Below, piece after piece: positions 1 through 10,188 of a stretch of 64,000 nt of DNA (position 1 is the first letter of the stretch; the number at the start of each line of letters is the position of its first letter). Both the position numbers and the translations under genes were made by a program. A model generated the notes under the pieces. It searched no databases, was not told the DNA's origin, and saw only the letters and a list, made by a program, of their open reading frames with translations. This DNA is from Microstegium vimineum (Eukaryota; Streptophyta; Magnoliopsida; Poales; Poaceae): assembly GCA_022036555.1 (NCBI GenBank), contig CM039129.1, positions 37,602,051 to 37,666,050 on the forward strand, in the 5' to 3' direction.

Positions 1-325
1 AAGTATTTTAAGATACGTGTCAACTAGTATTATAATTGACACTCCCTTTTACCTTGGGCACACATGCATGTGATTTAATCAAATTAACCATCGGTCAACA
101 GAAAGTGAGCTTAAGCAAATCAATATAAATATTCAGTATAAGCTAAATTTTAGAGAAACGAATAGATCCTACGTGGATGAGATGTATAGTCATGCACCCA
201 ACCCCCTCGGTTCAAATTCTTTTTTGATTTGAATTTGGGTACCTATTTTTTTTCTTCTTTCATGAGAAACCACCAACTAGTTACTTCTTGATGGATCATG
301 TTTTCTCTTATTATCAACGGTCTAG

Positions 326-411
<86 letters not shown>

Positions 412-1187
412 TTTGAAACAACGGTCTAGTTTATTGAGTTTGAACTTCCCTTTTCGAGGAATTATTAAAATAAACCATGGATACCGTAGGTATATTATAG
501 AGTTTTCTTTTTGAACAACAACACCGATTCCATATGGACGAAGGAGAGGAAAGAGTAAGTGAGACTAGTAGGAATTATGTATTAGAACAAGGCTAATAGT
601 ACTAGTTGACTTTTCTCTATTAATATATATATTGTCTACTTTATTCTCGTACAAGGATTTTTGGATTTTCTTCTTGTACAATTTAGCTAAAACTCAAGTT
701 AAAATTTAGTTGAGTTTAGCTACTTCAATTTAGTTAAAACTAGCTAAAATTTAGTTGAGTGTATTAACTGGAGCATCCAAACACCCGGAGTTTAGTTGGT
801 AGATCTTTTAGTTGGCTAAAGTTTAGCGCTAACATTTGAGCTAGCTAAACTTTAGTTGAGTACTTCGTACATCAAAACAAGCCCTTAAATGGATGAGTTG
901 AAAGCCAGAGAAAGAAATCAAAATTAATTTATGCTTTGTTTCTCACCTGCAAGCCCTTGGCCCTAGTGGCTCTCCTCTCATGTTTTTGGAGCACACGAAA
1001 TCGTGATTTCTTCGTCGCTAGGGAGCTTTCTCTGTCCAACTTTTCACCACATCAGATGAGTGTCAAGTCAGCTAGCCATGTAGCTGCCCCCCTTTGAGCC
1101 TGCTCTTATGCATAAGTTGATTATAAACTTGTAGCCTATTTTTCCTTCTTTCTTCTCTCTTTTTTTTCTATCTTACAGTAAATAGTA
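1..1187. other. AT-rich intergenic DNA, no gene seen
   Basis: No ORF here looks coding. The stretch is AT-rich, with a (TTA)n microsatellite near 331-409 and, around 670-870, degenerate repeats of the motif TTTAGTTGAGT/TTAGCTAAA. Those are the remains of a MITE of the kind that recurs in the peptide-array units (for example 7860-8060 and 45880-46080). The reverse-oriented motif pairs suggest an old fold-back element whose ends are no longer clear. Confidence 0.6.
331..409. repeat. (TTA)n microsatellite
   Basis: About 26 tandem TTA units with no visible interruption. The bases 'acggtctagttta' occur on both sides (318-330 and 421-433), so the tract may have expanded inside a small direct repeat. 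Confidence 0.95.
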
Positions 1188-1422
1188 CTCACTCCATTTC
1201 AATTTATAATTCGTTTGACTTTTTTGACCTCAACTTTGACCACTCGTCTTATTCAAAAAATTTGTGTAAACATAGTTAAATTTAAGCTATTCATGTAGAC
1301 TATTTATTAAATAAGTAAACCACACTAAAAGAAATAATATTTTGTATAAAAAATTAAATAAGACGAGTGGTCAAATTTAAGGTTGAAAAAAATCAACGAA
1401 CTATAATTTAGAACGGATTAAG
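1188..1422. mobile_element. Stowaway-like MITE (Tc1/mariner), copy 1
   Basis: A 235-bp inverted-repeat element flanked by TA dinucleotides (1186-1187 and 1423-1424). The ends pair as CTCACTCCATTTCAATTTAT against the complement of the right end. It has no coding capacity. The same family occurs at 31690-31926 with matching ends and interior ('gaccactcgtcttattcaa'), so this family has been mobile in the locus. Confidence 0.8.
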
Positions 1423-1876
1423 TACTTAGAAAGGAGTAGCATTTAGGCCGAAGCCTAGTGTTCCAAATGGAATTGATAAAAGCGCAAAGAAAGGAGGTAG
1501 CATTAACTCCGCCAGTAACCGTCACCTAAGCACCTAACTGATGTTGCTCTCGTCAGTTCCATTCCATTTCCATCTGTGCTGGACGCCACGGATTTGCCTT
1601 CCCCTGACTGACCCTCCACATCCAGGCGTCTAGTACGCTTTCCCATCTGACCGTGCAGCACACGAAACGAAATATGTGTCACTTTCTACGAGCAAGATTA
1701 GCGACAAGATTGACCCCTGAATGACTGAATCCCATCGGCCATCGCTAAAGGGCACCAAGAAAGTTGAACTCACTGAAGAGCGGATAGAAATCGGCAGAAA
1801 GAAAGCAGGTGGAGTGGAGCTGTAACAATTCGCCACAGCTCAGGCTAGCTCTCACTCCTCCCTCCCCCTTGCTTGC
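1423..1876 (+). promoter_or_regulatory. 5' flank and probable 5' UTR of the RING-H2 gene
   Basis: This sits between the Stowaway MITE and the start codon at 1877. It becomes CT-rich just before the ATG ('cactcctccctccccc'), as in many grass leaders. I see no confident TATA box. An ATG at 1809 opens a 94-residue frame across the leader that does not match the gene's frame, so it would be at most an upstream ORF. The transcription start is not determined. Confidence 0.4.
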
Positions 1877-4167
1877 ATGCCGATCGCCTCCAAGCTCGTC
1901 TACTTCCAGCGCCGCCCCTCTCCGGCGCCGCCGGACGACCCGGGCCCCGAGCCGCCGGACCCCCGGCGCCGACCCTGCCGCGACCACCGCCGCCGCCGCA
2001 GCTCCCTCTCCTCCCACCACAAGCCGGTGCGTACCCAAGAACACCGCTGCCGTTTCGTTTCCTCTGACTTCCTGCCGTTTCCTTGTTTGCTAATAAAGCC
2101 GCGACCTTTTGCGGTTTTCCGAGTGAATAAACCGGGGGCGGGGGCTCTTCTAGTTTTCTTCTTGATTCGAACTTCGGGAGTCCAGCATAGCTAGAACTTG
2201 GAGCATGGTGTGGATAATTACTGTTCCCCGTGTCTTGGTGAGCCCGAAAGTTTTGATTTTTGGCACGAGAAATGGTGAGTTATCGAGTTAGCAGGGTGTG
2301 CATGCGTGACTGAGAATTTTTTTTGATGTTTTCTTGGACTGCTTGGAGGGTAACCTGGTAGAAATTTGTTCCTCTGAGCTGCTGGTGGATGGATGCAGAT
2401 GTCTACTGTACACCCTGTGGTTAAATAGGACTGTTATGAAATCCCTGGTTGAAATCACGCGGTCGGTTTGGTTAGAATTGGTTGACAGAGATGGGCGATT
2501 GTGTGTAGTATGTATGGCCTTCGTTTTCCTTTGCCTAAATGTTTGGGTCACGCGAAATCGGGAAATTGTTTCGCAGTAGTAATTCGGTTTCGGTGAAGGC
2601 CTGGCCTTGTAGTTTCCTTGTTCTTCAGGAACATTGAGGAACCCATCAGCATCCTGGAATATTCGGAAGTGCCTGCTCATAATCTTTCTCGAACTAGGCA
2701 GAGTATTTTAGTAAATCTAGCAGGCAGAGCATACCAGAATAGTTTTTATCAAAAGAGGATATTCCACCGATCTAAGATAGAAATCTGAATGAATAACGTC
2801 GATAGTTGTCCCCAACAGATAATCTCTGGCATGGATGATTTGTAAGCTCAAAATATTAGGCCAAAAAAATTATGTGGGCCCGTACTATTGGTAACTTCAA
2901 AGGACAAATTTCCTTATATATTCCCTTCATCTACATTTTTGAAGAAAGGTACCATTTATTTAGTTAGTGTCATGATGACAGACATTTGTTTGGTCCATCC
3001 TTTTCTTTTGAAAGCAATAGTTGTATTGAATCTAGCTCCAGGCATTAGCAAATTAATTGCTGGTCCCTATAGCAGCCTACCGCAAACATGTTATCAGCTT
3101 ATTTATGTGTACTGCTCTATTTATTGTAATCAGGTGGCTCCTTTTCCTTATGCCTGAATTCATATTTTCTTTGCAATGGGCTAGTTTCTTGGTGATATTA
3201 AGTCACCAAATAACCACACATGGACACTCTATCTGCAGGATATTAAGTACCCTGCCTTGGCTACAATCTTGCAAACACACAATTGATCAATTTTAAGGCA
3301 CAAATTACTGCATTAGAGCATTTCATATTTTTCCATGTTCTTTAAAAACAGTATAAAGTGATATTCAGTGATTACACATATTTCTCTAATACCCAAAAAA
3401 TTCACAAAACCAGGGCCAGGAACATGTTCCAGGACACCAAAGGGATGCTGCTGCCAAGCCTCTGGGATCAGTTGGAAACATAACAGAGCATTCAGCGGGC
3501 ATGGCCTCCAGCACAAGACTTCATCGCAGCATATCAGACCATGGCCGGCTTCCTGATGCCGTTCAACAGGCCAGGGAAAGGCTCCTTCAGAGGCTCAACA
3601 GTGTGGACCTGTCAGGAAGAAGGTTCGCCTAATCAAACTCTTAGCGCGTTGTATCGTACTTCCTGCACATCATATGACAATATACTGAATCCACATTTAC
3701 ACATGCTATCCTTCCATTGCAGGCAAAAGACATGGCCCTCGGAATCATTCTGGGCCGGACTAACTCGCTCCTCTGACGCCGGTGTGTCCACCTCTTCGGA
3801 CGGCATACTGGGCAGTCTAACCAATTGCTTCCAGCCTGGTGAACCCGTCGCGGCAAGCAAGGTTGAAGAAGGTGCCATCATCGCTAACGCAGATGACTGT
3901 ATGCCCATCGTCACAGTGTTCCCAAAACCAGTCACTGAGCTGCAGGAATCAGCAGCCTGCATGGAAGCAGAAGGTGGTAGTGAAGCCGCGGCGGAGGCTT
4001 CTCCAGCCGAGTGCTCCATATGCCTGGAGCGGTGTGGTGGCCTGGGCGACGGCGGGCTCATCCAGCTGCGCTGCAGGCACATCTTCCACTCGGCCTGCCT
4101 TGATCGGTGGCTGCGGTCGCGCGCCGACTGCCCCTACTGCCGGGCCACCGTGCGAGTTTGCTCCTAA
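1877..4167 (+). CDS. RING-H2 finger E3 ubiquitin ligase, three exons, complete
   Basis: Predicted 267-residue RING-H2 protein, expected to recruit an E2 and ubiquitinate unknown targets. Exons are 1877-2026, 3414-3622 and 3723-4167 (TAA at the end). All junctions are GT-AG, and phases agree: intron 1 is phase 0, intron 2 splits an Arg codon 2+1. The first ATG in a good frame gives an N terminus MPIASKLVYFQRR. Exon 2 has a basic helix around RLPDAVQQARERLLQRL, a motif I associate with RHY1A-type plant RING proteins. The C-terminal RING-H2 is complete: C217, C220, C237, H239, H242, C245, C256, C259, with ten residues between the last two pairs (C-x10-C). No transmembrane segment is visible. Intron 2 is only 100 bp; intron 1 is about 1.4 kb. 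A nearby acceptor at 3418-3419 is also in phase and would remove two residues. A truncated copy of this gene lies at 8215-8916. Confidence 0.9.
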
Positions 4168-4750
4168 CAGCAGGAGGATTGGAGCTGAATGAGAATGACC
4201 AAGGCTGCAGACTAGTGTTACTGAACCTCCTGTCTGAGGCTTAACCCTGACGCTGCTCACCCCTTTGTTTGCTGTAACTACTAGTAGTATGATTTACTAC
4301 CACTTTTCCCTTGTATACCTGTTGAGGTAGTATGAACTTTGCGGCTTGAGCAATTTAGTGTGGTATGGTATATGTGTGTATCTAATCTATGCTGACCGGC
4401 TGCTGTAACTGGATGATATTTTGCATATGTGGATACCATCAGAGAAGCAATAACAAAGTTGGTTAATGTTACGCTGCATAATTGCGTTCCATAGAAGCTC
4501 ATTTGTGCAGTGCAGTTGTTGACTTGTTGTGCTCTGCACTTTACATTACCATGCAGCTCTGTGGTGACGGCGTCATTTTTGCAGAGGATTCTCGCTGCAA
4601 AAGTTGCTTGTGCAGCGCAACGTTTTCTGTTCCGTTCAACTGCAGAGGAGCTAGCCTCATCGAATTTATGCATGTGCCTGCAAGTTGATGCGGGGTCTGG
4701 TTCCGGAGAAAAAAAGCAGAAACGGTTTCAGGAACAGAATTGATGCCCGA
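4168..4750 (+). other. 3' UTR and downstream flank of the RING-H2 gene
   Basis: Non-coding sequence after the stop codon. It is conserved in diverged form at 8431-8916 and again from 10189, which marks it as part of the segment duplicated into unit B. The cleavage site is not obvious. Comparison with unit B shows that a solo LTR and a CACTA-like element were inserted into the unit-B copy, not here. Confidence 0.7.
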
Positions 4751-4902
4751 GGGTATCGGTGAGCGAAGCATGGTCGTGGTGGTTCACCTATGCTTCTCTT
4801 CTCTTGTAGTACTGTTGCCCTGTCACGGTGATGCGTGATGACCTCATCCACCCGTCCGCCACAGTTGGAGCTGCCGTTCTGAGCAGAAGCATGGGAGACA
4901 TG

Positions 4903-5062
4903 CAGTGGCGGAGGACAAATAGAAAGCTAAGGTGTGGCACAGTAGAATCATCTGAGCTCCCTGCCTTGATTAATTGTATAGACATTGATAGATGATATGT
5001 GAACCAGCCAGGATAATAAAGAGCATGTCAGATTTGAGGTAGGGCAGAGAGCTCCGCCACTG
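4903..5062. mobile_element. 160-bp hAT-type MITE with 8-bp TSD
   Basis: Termini are CAGTGGCGGAG and CTCCGCCACTG, a perfect inverted pair. The flanking 8-bp duplication is GAGACATG (4895-4902 and 5063-5070). The equivalent place in unit B (near 10358-10372) reads straight through without the element, so the empty site confirms both boundaries. It has no coding capacity. The termini resemble those of the element at 13205-25938. Confidence 0.92.
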
Positions 5063-5210
5063 GAGACATGGATGGACGGAGAGCAGCTCCCTTTTGTGCT
5101 GGAGTGGTCGGCCGTTGCGTTGCGCTTCACCGCCGGCCGGCCGGCCGGCGAGTGGGAGAGTCATATGGGCCAAGCCCTAGAATTGGCCCTAGATGAATGT
5201 GGCTCATTTA

Positions 5211-5645
5211 GGGCCTGTTTGGCTTGGAAGGTTTTCACAGGAATTTTAAAGAAATGGAATTCTTTTATTTTGCTGACGTCATAAAACCGTTTAGAATGGA
5301 AAAAAGCATCCGGCCATTCCGGAGGAAAGGAACCGCATGCTTCACAATATATACACAAGAAAAAAAACATCCACCCTGAGCTACTCAAGGGACCAACGTC
5401 AAACATGTCAGTAGCATACAGATGCAATTTTGTTTGAATGCTATGCACTCGTGGGACTCAAATTAATCTAGTTTCCCGTGTTTAGGATACCTGCATTCCA
5501 AATATGTTTTGGTAAGATATTCCTGTGTTTTCCATTCCTCTTTTTTCTACTACACATTCATTTCATTCATGTAGTTTTTTTTTCATTCCTCTGTTTCGTA
5601 TTACTTTGTTCCAAACAGTATTACTTTGTTCCAAACAGACCGTTA
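5211..5645. mobile_element. Grass MITE ('cctgtttgg' type), unit A
   Basis: An AT-rich stretch starting GGGCCTGTTTGG and ending near TCCAAACAGACCG, with imperfect inverted ends and the interior motif 'ttttcacaggaatttta'. A related copy lies at about 10490-10960 in unit B, so it probably pre-dates the duplication. ORFs inside it (for example 5161-5448 on -) are AT-rich and not credible genes. Confidence 0.5.
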
Positions 5646-5902
5646 TTGTCAAAGTCCGAGAGACGATAGATGCACAGAATAGCTATCTATTAACTAGAGC
5701 AGGTCACTTGTAACAAATAGTAACAAATAGATATACTTATAATAATAATATAATAATAATAATAATTAAAGTCACACTCGATTTTGTCGACAACACATCA
5801 CTGATCCAACAAGCATGGATAAACACCTCATATTTATTCATATAAAAAATCAGAAAACACCACCGCTTTTTTAAAAATCTTTTTATGATAAGATAATAGG
5901 AT

Positions 5903-6263
5903 TCATGGTCTTGTAGACGATTTGGGCGCTAGGGCTACGCGCGCGAAGTTTCGCTGCTGCGGGCAGCGGCAAGTTGCGTGGCAATCATCCATCTTCTCAT
6001 AACAATTGTCCTCCGAACAACAGTAGCAATCATATGTAAAGCGGAATGGCCCCTTGTGGCAGATCTGTTGCTCGCAAGGGCACACATGAACAACATTCCG
6101 ACCTGCATGCACACATAAGGACATTATTTCACTTAAACAATTAGGTAAAGTAAACCTAATAACCTTGCATTACATTGTTTGCTGTGCACTTACAGTGTGT
6201 AGGAACCATGAAACATCCCAGGATCACCATCAAGCTGAGTAAGACCGCCTTGCTTCCTTCCAT
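5903..6263 (-). CDS. MEG-like secreted cysteine-rich peptide 1 (two exons)
   Basis: Probable small secreted signalling peptide, 89 residues. Exon 1 is 6194-6263 (- strand) and encodes a signal peptide beginning MEGSKAVLLSLMVILG. The donor GTAAGT follows at once. Exon 2 is 5903-6102. The 91-bp intron is GT-AG and phase 1, and splicing creates a Cys codon at the junction. The mature part has about 11 cysteines: CPC near its start, then the core CYCC, then two more cysteines and a CRC ending, followed by a basic tail. The CYCC core with a later C-x3-C resembles the maize MEG1 family, which is known for cysteine-rich peptides of endosperm transfer cells; that assignment is inference from spacing. 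It is the least damaged member of five paralogues (others end at 11204, 27632, 36477 and 44475). Confidence 0.72.
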
Positions 6264-6425
6264 TGTAGTTTTCACCGTATAAGGATTTTCTCTCAGATCA
6301 GAGATTTATATAATATATATGTTTGACTACCGAATGCTTGCTGCAAGGCTCATGTATACCCCTATATATGTGAAAGATAACCGTCTATATCTAGCAAGAA
6401 GTGATGAAAGGAAGGCTAGTGGCTT
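6264..6425 (-). promoter_or_regulatory. Conserved upstream block of peptide gene 1
   Basis: The 160 bp upstream of the start codon are repeated before all five paralogues. On the - strand they contain CATATATAGGGG (+ 6359-6370), a plausible TATA box about 100 bp before the ATG, preceded by TTATCTTTCAC and AGATATAG motifs. Their conservation suggests a core promoter. Any link to transfer-cell MYB regulation is inference. Confidence 0.5.
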
Positions 6426-6671
6426 AGCTGCTAATATTTGTAGCCAGCTAACAGGTCACAGCTAATGTTAGCTAGGTAATATTTAACATTAGCTGATATT
6501 ATGCGGTTTAGTCCAACTAGGCAACTAGTAAGATAGTTGTTAGTTGGGTAACAAATAGCTAGACTATATTAGCTAATAAGCCTGTTTGGATCGAAAGCAA
6601 TTAATTGTTTGCATATACTCTCTCCATCATAAAAATAATGCAATTATGTAGAACAATCCTATTTTGAAGTA
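6426..6671. other. Upstream repeat DNA of unit A
   Basis: Non-coding and AT-rich, with many short 'ttagctaa' and 'aacattagct' motifs. The same stretch recurs in units B, C and E. It is probably a decayed MITE carried along in every unit. Confidence 0.5.
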
Positions 6672-6915
6672 CTCTCTCCGTATCTGATTTAGATGTCGTT
6701 TTGGACAGGCTTTGGGTCAAACATTGGGAATATAAATCATCAATAACTTTTAAGTTGTTAAGATTGCAAAAATTATATGTCTTAAAAAATACTTTCATAA
6801 AAGTATACGTATACCATTATTCCATAAATATTTTTATAAAAAACAAGGGGTTAAAATTGTGCTTGGCAGACCGTGTCGTTGTCCTAAACGACATCTAAAT
6901 CAGATACAAATAGAG
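6672..6915. mobile_element. Stowaway-like MITE in unit A
   Basis: 244-bp element flanked by TA (6670-6671 and 6916-6917). The ends CTCTCTCCGTATCTGATTTA and its complement pair well, and so does the subterminal 'gatgtcgttt'. It is absent from the equivalent position in unit B (around 12306-12318), so it was inserted after the duplication or lost from B. A relative lies at 50166-50424. Confidence 0.8.
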
Positions 6916-7213
6916 TATGTCAAGTTTGATCAAATTTATATAAAAAATTCCTGATATTTATTGTACAAAATAGATACCCATTAGTTTCGTCATGAAACAT
7001 GTTTTCTTAATATGCTAATTTGGTGTCATAAACATCATTATATTTTTCCTATATACTTGGTCAAACTTTAGGCAATTTAATCCGGAATGCATCTAGAATT
7101 GTATTCTTTTTCCTATATACTATTAGCTCCATGATCTAAATCAATAATGATCTACTTTCTAATAGAAACTAATTTCTTCCAATTTTGTGGTAACTAAAAT
7201 AAGCAATGACAAT
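6916..7213. other. Non-coding unit A DNA
   Basis: AT-rich DNA shared with units B, D and E, with the marker phrases 'ttagctccatgatc' and 'atgatctactttcta'. No gene seen. Confidence 0.6.
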
Positions 7214-7794
7214 TGGGCGTGGACGGAAAACTCATAACTCACTAGCTCGCTTGACTCGCTCATTAGTGGCTCAACTCGTTTTTATTTTTAATTAATGAAC
7301 CAACTTGTGCTAGCTCGGTTAATTAACAAGCGAGCTTGAACTAGCTCGCAAGCCAAAACGAACCAAGCTAATTTACATGACATCAACTACAATCGACCCA
7401 TATATTCTTTGGTCTAGCCCAATACGGTAAAACTCTAATCAATACAACTTTAAATAGTCGACATATCCCTCTGCCTATGGTCCAATACCATTAAACACTC
7501 AAATTCTTGTTAGTTTGGTTGTTGCTCATTTGTTTTGCTTTATTCTTAAATATTGTATGGTTGAATGAAATCGATCAACAGATAATGATGGATCAACATC
7601 ATAGATGAGAGCATACTTTACATTGCAAAATTCATATATATTATTTCGTTTATTTCATTTTAAATATGCATGTGATGTGTTTTTGTGCTTTGGCTCGCGA
7701 GCCAAATGAGCCAACTTGAGCTTCCTAACATTTGCATAACGAGTCATAATGAGCCGAGCCAAAACAAGCCAAGCTGGCTCGGTATCCAGCCCTA
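7214..7794. mobile_element. hAT-like non-autonomous element, 8-bp TSD ATGACAAT
   Basis: 581-bp element with ends TGGGCGTGGA and (complement of the right end) TAGGGCTGGA. It is flanked by identical ATGACAAT at 7206-7213 and 7795-7802. Interior repeats of 'gctcg' and 'gagcc' form long-range inverted pairing. Units D (about 35739) and E (about 45782) carry uninterrupted versions of the target, so both boundaries are confirmed. Unit B has the same insertion (12986-26307), further disrupted. Confidence 0.85.
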
Positions 7795-7802
7795 ATGACA
7801 AT

Positions 7803-8214
7803 CTATGTTTGCTCTGATTATGACGTCTAGTGTATTTAATAAATTAGCCATGGTCATGTTTCATCCAGGGTCAATTTGGATTCGCCAACTATATTTTAAT
7901 TGACTAAATTTAGCTGCCAAGTATCAAACAATCTAGCTAAAAGACATGCTAAAGTTTAGCTGTGTTTAGTTGTTTTAACCCAGCTAAACTCTATAAGCTA
8001 ATAGTTAGCTGAAATTAGCTCAATTAAATCCAAACACCTCAACTAACAGCTCAAGATGAACTATTTAGCTAATATAAAAAATTATTAGTCGGCACTAGTT
8101 ACCTACTCCCTCCATTCAAAGTTAGCTGGTTTCTCCCAGCTAGCAGCTAACATTTAGCTTTTTTAATCCAAATAGAGCTAGCCTTAATCTACATTTAGTC
8201 CTTTGATTGAAACC
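7803..8214. other. Tail of unit A, decayed 'ttagct' repeat
   Basis: No gene seen. Dense 'ttagct' motifs in both orientations suggest an old fold-back element. It ends at about 8176 ('acatttagctttttta'), which matches the end of unit E near 46400 and so marks a unit boundary. Confidence 0.5.
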
Positions 8215-8916
8215 AGGAAATTGTTTCGCAGTAGTAATTTGGTTTCGGTGAATACCTAGGGCGTGTTTGGTACATAGGTCGTGGGGAGCTAGACCCAACG
8301 CCCAGGCTGTGACCAACAATAGCCAGGTAAAAGAGGGGCACCCTCCCATGTTTAGTTTGTGGCCGCGTAGAGCTCGGCCGAGTTGTGGCTGTGTTTGGTT
8401 GCCGCCTTGGAGCTTTTCCGAGTTTGCTCCTAACAACAAGAGGGTTTGGAGCTGAATGAGGATGACAACGTGTGCAAGGCTGTAGATTATTGTTTACTTA
8501 ACCTCCTGTCTGAAGCTTAACCCTGTTGCCGCTCACCCCTTTGATTTTTGCAACTACTAAAGTACTGTGATTTACCATTTTTTCCTTATATACCCGTTGA
8601 GGTAGTACTGAACTTTGCGGCTTCAGCAATTTAGTGTGGGTAATCTAATCTATGCTGACTGGCTTGCTGTGACTGGATGATGTTTTGCATCTGTGGATAC
8701 CATCAGAGAAGCAATAAGCTGGCTAATGTTACGCTGCATAGTTGCGTTCCATGGAAGCTCACTTTGTGGTTTGTGCAGTGCAGTTGTTGACCTGTTGTGC
8801 TCTACTACATTGCCATGCAATTTTGCCGTTTTTTTTTGTTCCGTTCAACTGCAGAGGAGCTAGCCTCATCGCATTTACCTATGTGCCTGCAAGTTGATAC
8901 GGGGTCTGGTTCCGGA
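8215..8916 (+). pseudogene. Truncated duplicate of the RING-H2 gene (intron piece plus 3' end)
   Basis: Two blocks match the intact gene at 1877-4167 in the same order and strand. The block at 8215-8255 matches intron 1 near 2561-2602 ('gaaattgtttcgcagtagta' shared). The block from about 8417 matches only the last ~14 coding bases, the stop and the 3' UTR (from about 4150). Exons 1, 2 and nearly all of exon 3, with the whole RING, are missing, so it cannot make a ligase. The unmatched 8256-8416 stretch has repeated 'gtgtttggt' and is probably inserted or filler DNA. The relic shows that unit B arose by duplication including the RING neighbour. Confidence 0.85.
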
Positions 8917-9240
8917 TGTTGTGAATGACGACGGATAATACGACGAAGAACACAAGATCAATCACAACGTGACACAAGATTTAACGTAGAAAACTCCTCC
9001 AATGCGAAGGGGAAAAACCACGAGCGTCAGCCAGCAAACACTCCTCACTATTATCAAGAGTTGGTTACAACGCCGTGCGGCGGCTTACAAAAATAATGAA
9101 TGACTTAATCTCGGTGGAACTCTAGCGACGGGTATATGTACCGTACCGCGGGGCCAGCTCCCCTCCGGCGACGGGCCTCCGCTTCGCTCTGTCAGAAGTC
9201 TGGCCTTTGTCTCGGACTATTAATTTGGAACATATTAACA
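8917..9240. mobile_element. 324-bp solo LTR, TSD CCGGA
   Basis: Starts TGTTGTGAATG and ends ATATTAACA, so it has TG...CA ends with the short inverted pair TGTT/AACA. It is flanked by CCGGA at 8912-8916 and 9241-9245. Unit A has a single uninterrupted copy of the site ('ggttccggagaaaa', near 4700). There is no internal domain and no second LTR, as expected after LTR-LTR recombination. Family not identified. Confidence 0.93.
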
Positions 9241-9261
9241 CCGGAGAAAAAAAAAGCAGAA

Positions 9262-10188
9262 ACACGTTAACCGTTTTTCGCAGCGGGCAATGGCGTCCGC
9301 TGCGATGACAAGGCCACGGTTAATGGGGCGTTAACCGTGGCGGTCGTCGGTGCCCGCTATGAAAAACCGATTAACCGCAGCGGGCAACATAAGAAGCCCG
9401 CTGCGGTTAATCATTCAAAAAAAATAAAAAAAAAGAAAACCCTAGAAGCAGCGCCACCACCGTCGATCCCGGTCGCTGCTGCGCCGCCGTGCTCCTGCCG
9501 CTCCACTGCCGGATCCAGCCGCTCCGGTCGCTCCACCACCGGATCCGGTGGCTCCATCGCCGGATCCGGCCGCTCCGCACGACGGCCCCCGCGCACGCGC
9601 CGCCGCTTCTCCGCGCGCCGGCACCGCACACGCGCCGCCGCTGCTCCGAGCTCCGGCACCGCGCACACTCCACCAGATCCGTGCGCCATGGGACCGGAGG
9701 AAGCGCACCGCCGTGGTAGAGGTGAGAGGGAGGGAGAGAGGGAGGCCCCGCGCGCCGCCGTCCGCACGCAGCGTCATGGCCCCGCGCCGCGCGATCCGCG
9801 CCGGGGCCCCGCTCCTCTGCGCGCCCGGCCGCCACCGCCCGCTGCTCCGCGCGCCGCGCTGCTCCGCCGCTCCACGCCGGTGAGGGAGAGAGAGGGAGTG
9901 GGAGAGGGAGGAAGGGAGTGGGAGGCGGGTGGAGGCAGCTGGGGATGGGACTATGGGAGTGGACTCAAATCCTAAGTGTTAGATTTATACCAGCACCCAC
10001 TATGGGCCTCACCTTGAGCCTATTGGGCCTCGGCTTTTACCGTGGCGGGCCTTATATGATGCCCACTGCGGTAAATTGAAAAAAGACTGTCATAGAAAAA
10101 CAAGTGGTTTTTCACAGTGGACGAAGAAACTGTCCGCCACGGAGGGCTTTTTGCAATGCTGCGCAAAATCGATTTTGACGTAGTGCCT
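9262..10188. mobile_element. CACTA-like non-autonomous element
   Basis: Inserted between 'agcagaaac' and 'gtttcagg', which are nearly adjacent in unit A (about 4714-4730). The right end reads TTTTGACGTAGTG, the complement of CACTACGTCAAAA. Both sides carry subterminal inverted repeats of the type CCGCAGCGGGC / GCCCGCTGCGG (9280-9420 and 10030-10150). The left end begins CACGTTAACCG rather than CACTA, as if a few terminal bases were lost. The GC-rich middle (9440-9970) gives long overlapping frames rich in Arg, Pro and Ala on both strands; none looks like a protein. Confidence 0.65.

Noticed and set aside
3368..3641. Short frames overlapping exon 2 of the RING gene
   Set aside because: They use other frames; the exon 2 frame is fixed by phases on both sides.
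5903..6124. Peptide gene 1 as a single-exon ORF starting MSLCVHAG
   Set aside because: That start lies in the intron. The acceptor before the conserved RNVVH and the upstream signal exon with a GTAAGT donor are present in all copies.
9337..9975. 212-codon GC-rich ORF and four overlapping frames on both strands
   Set aside because: They lie inside a CACTA-like element, are Arg/Pro/Ala-rich in every frame because of GC content, and show no domain or homologous frame in another copy.
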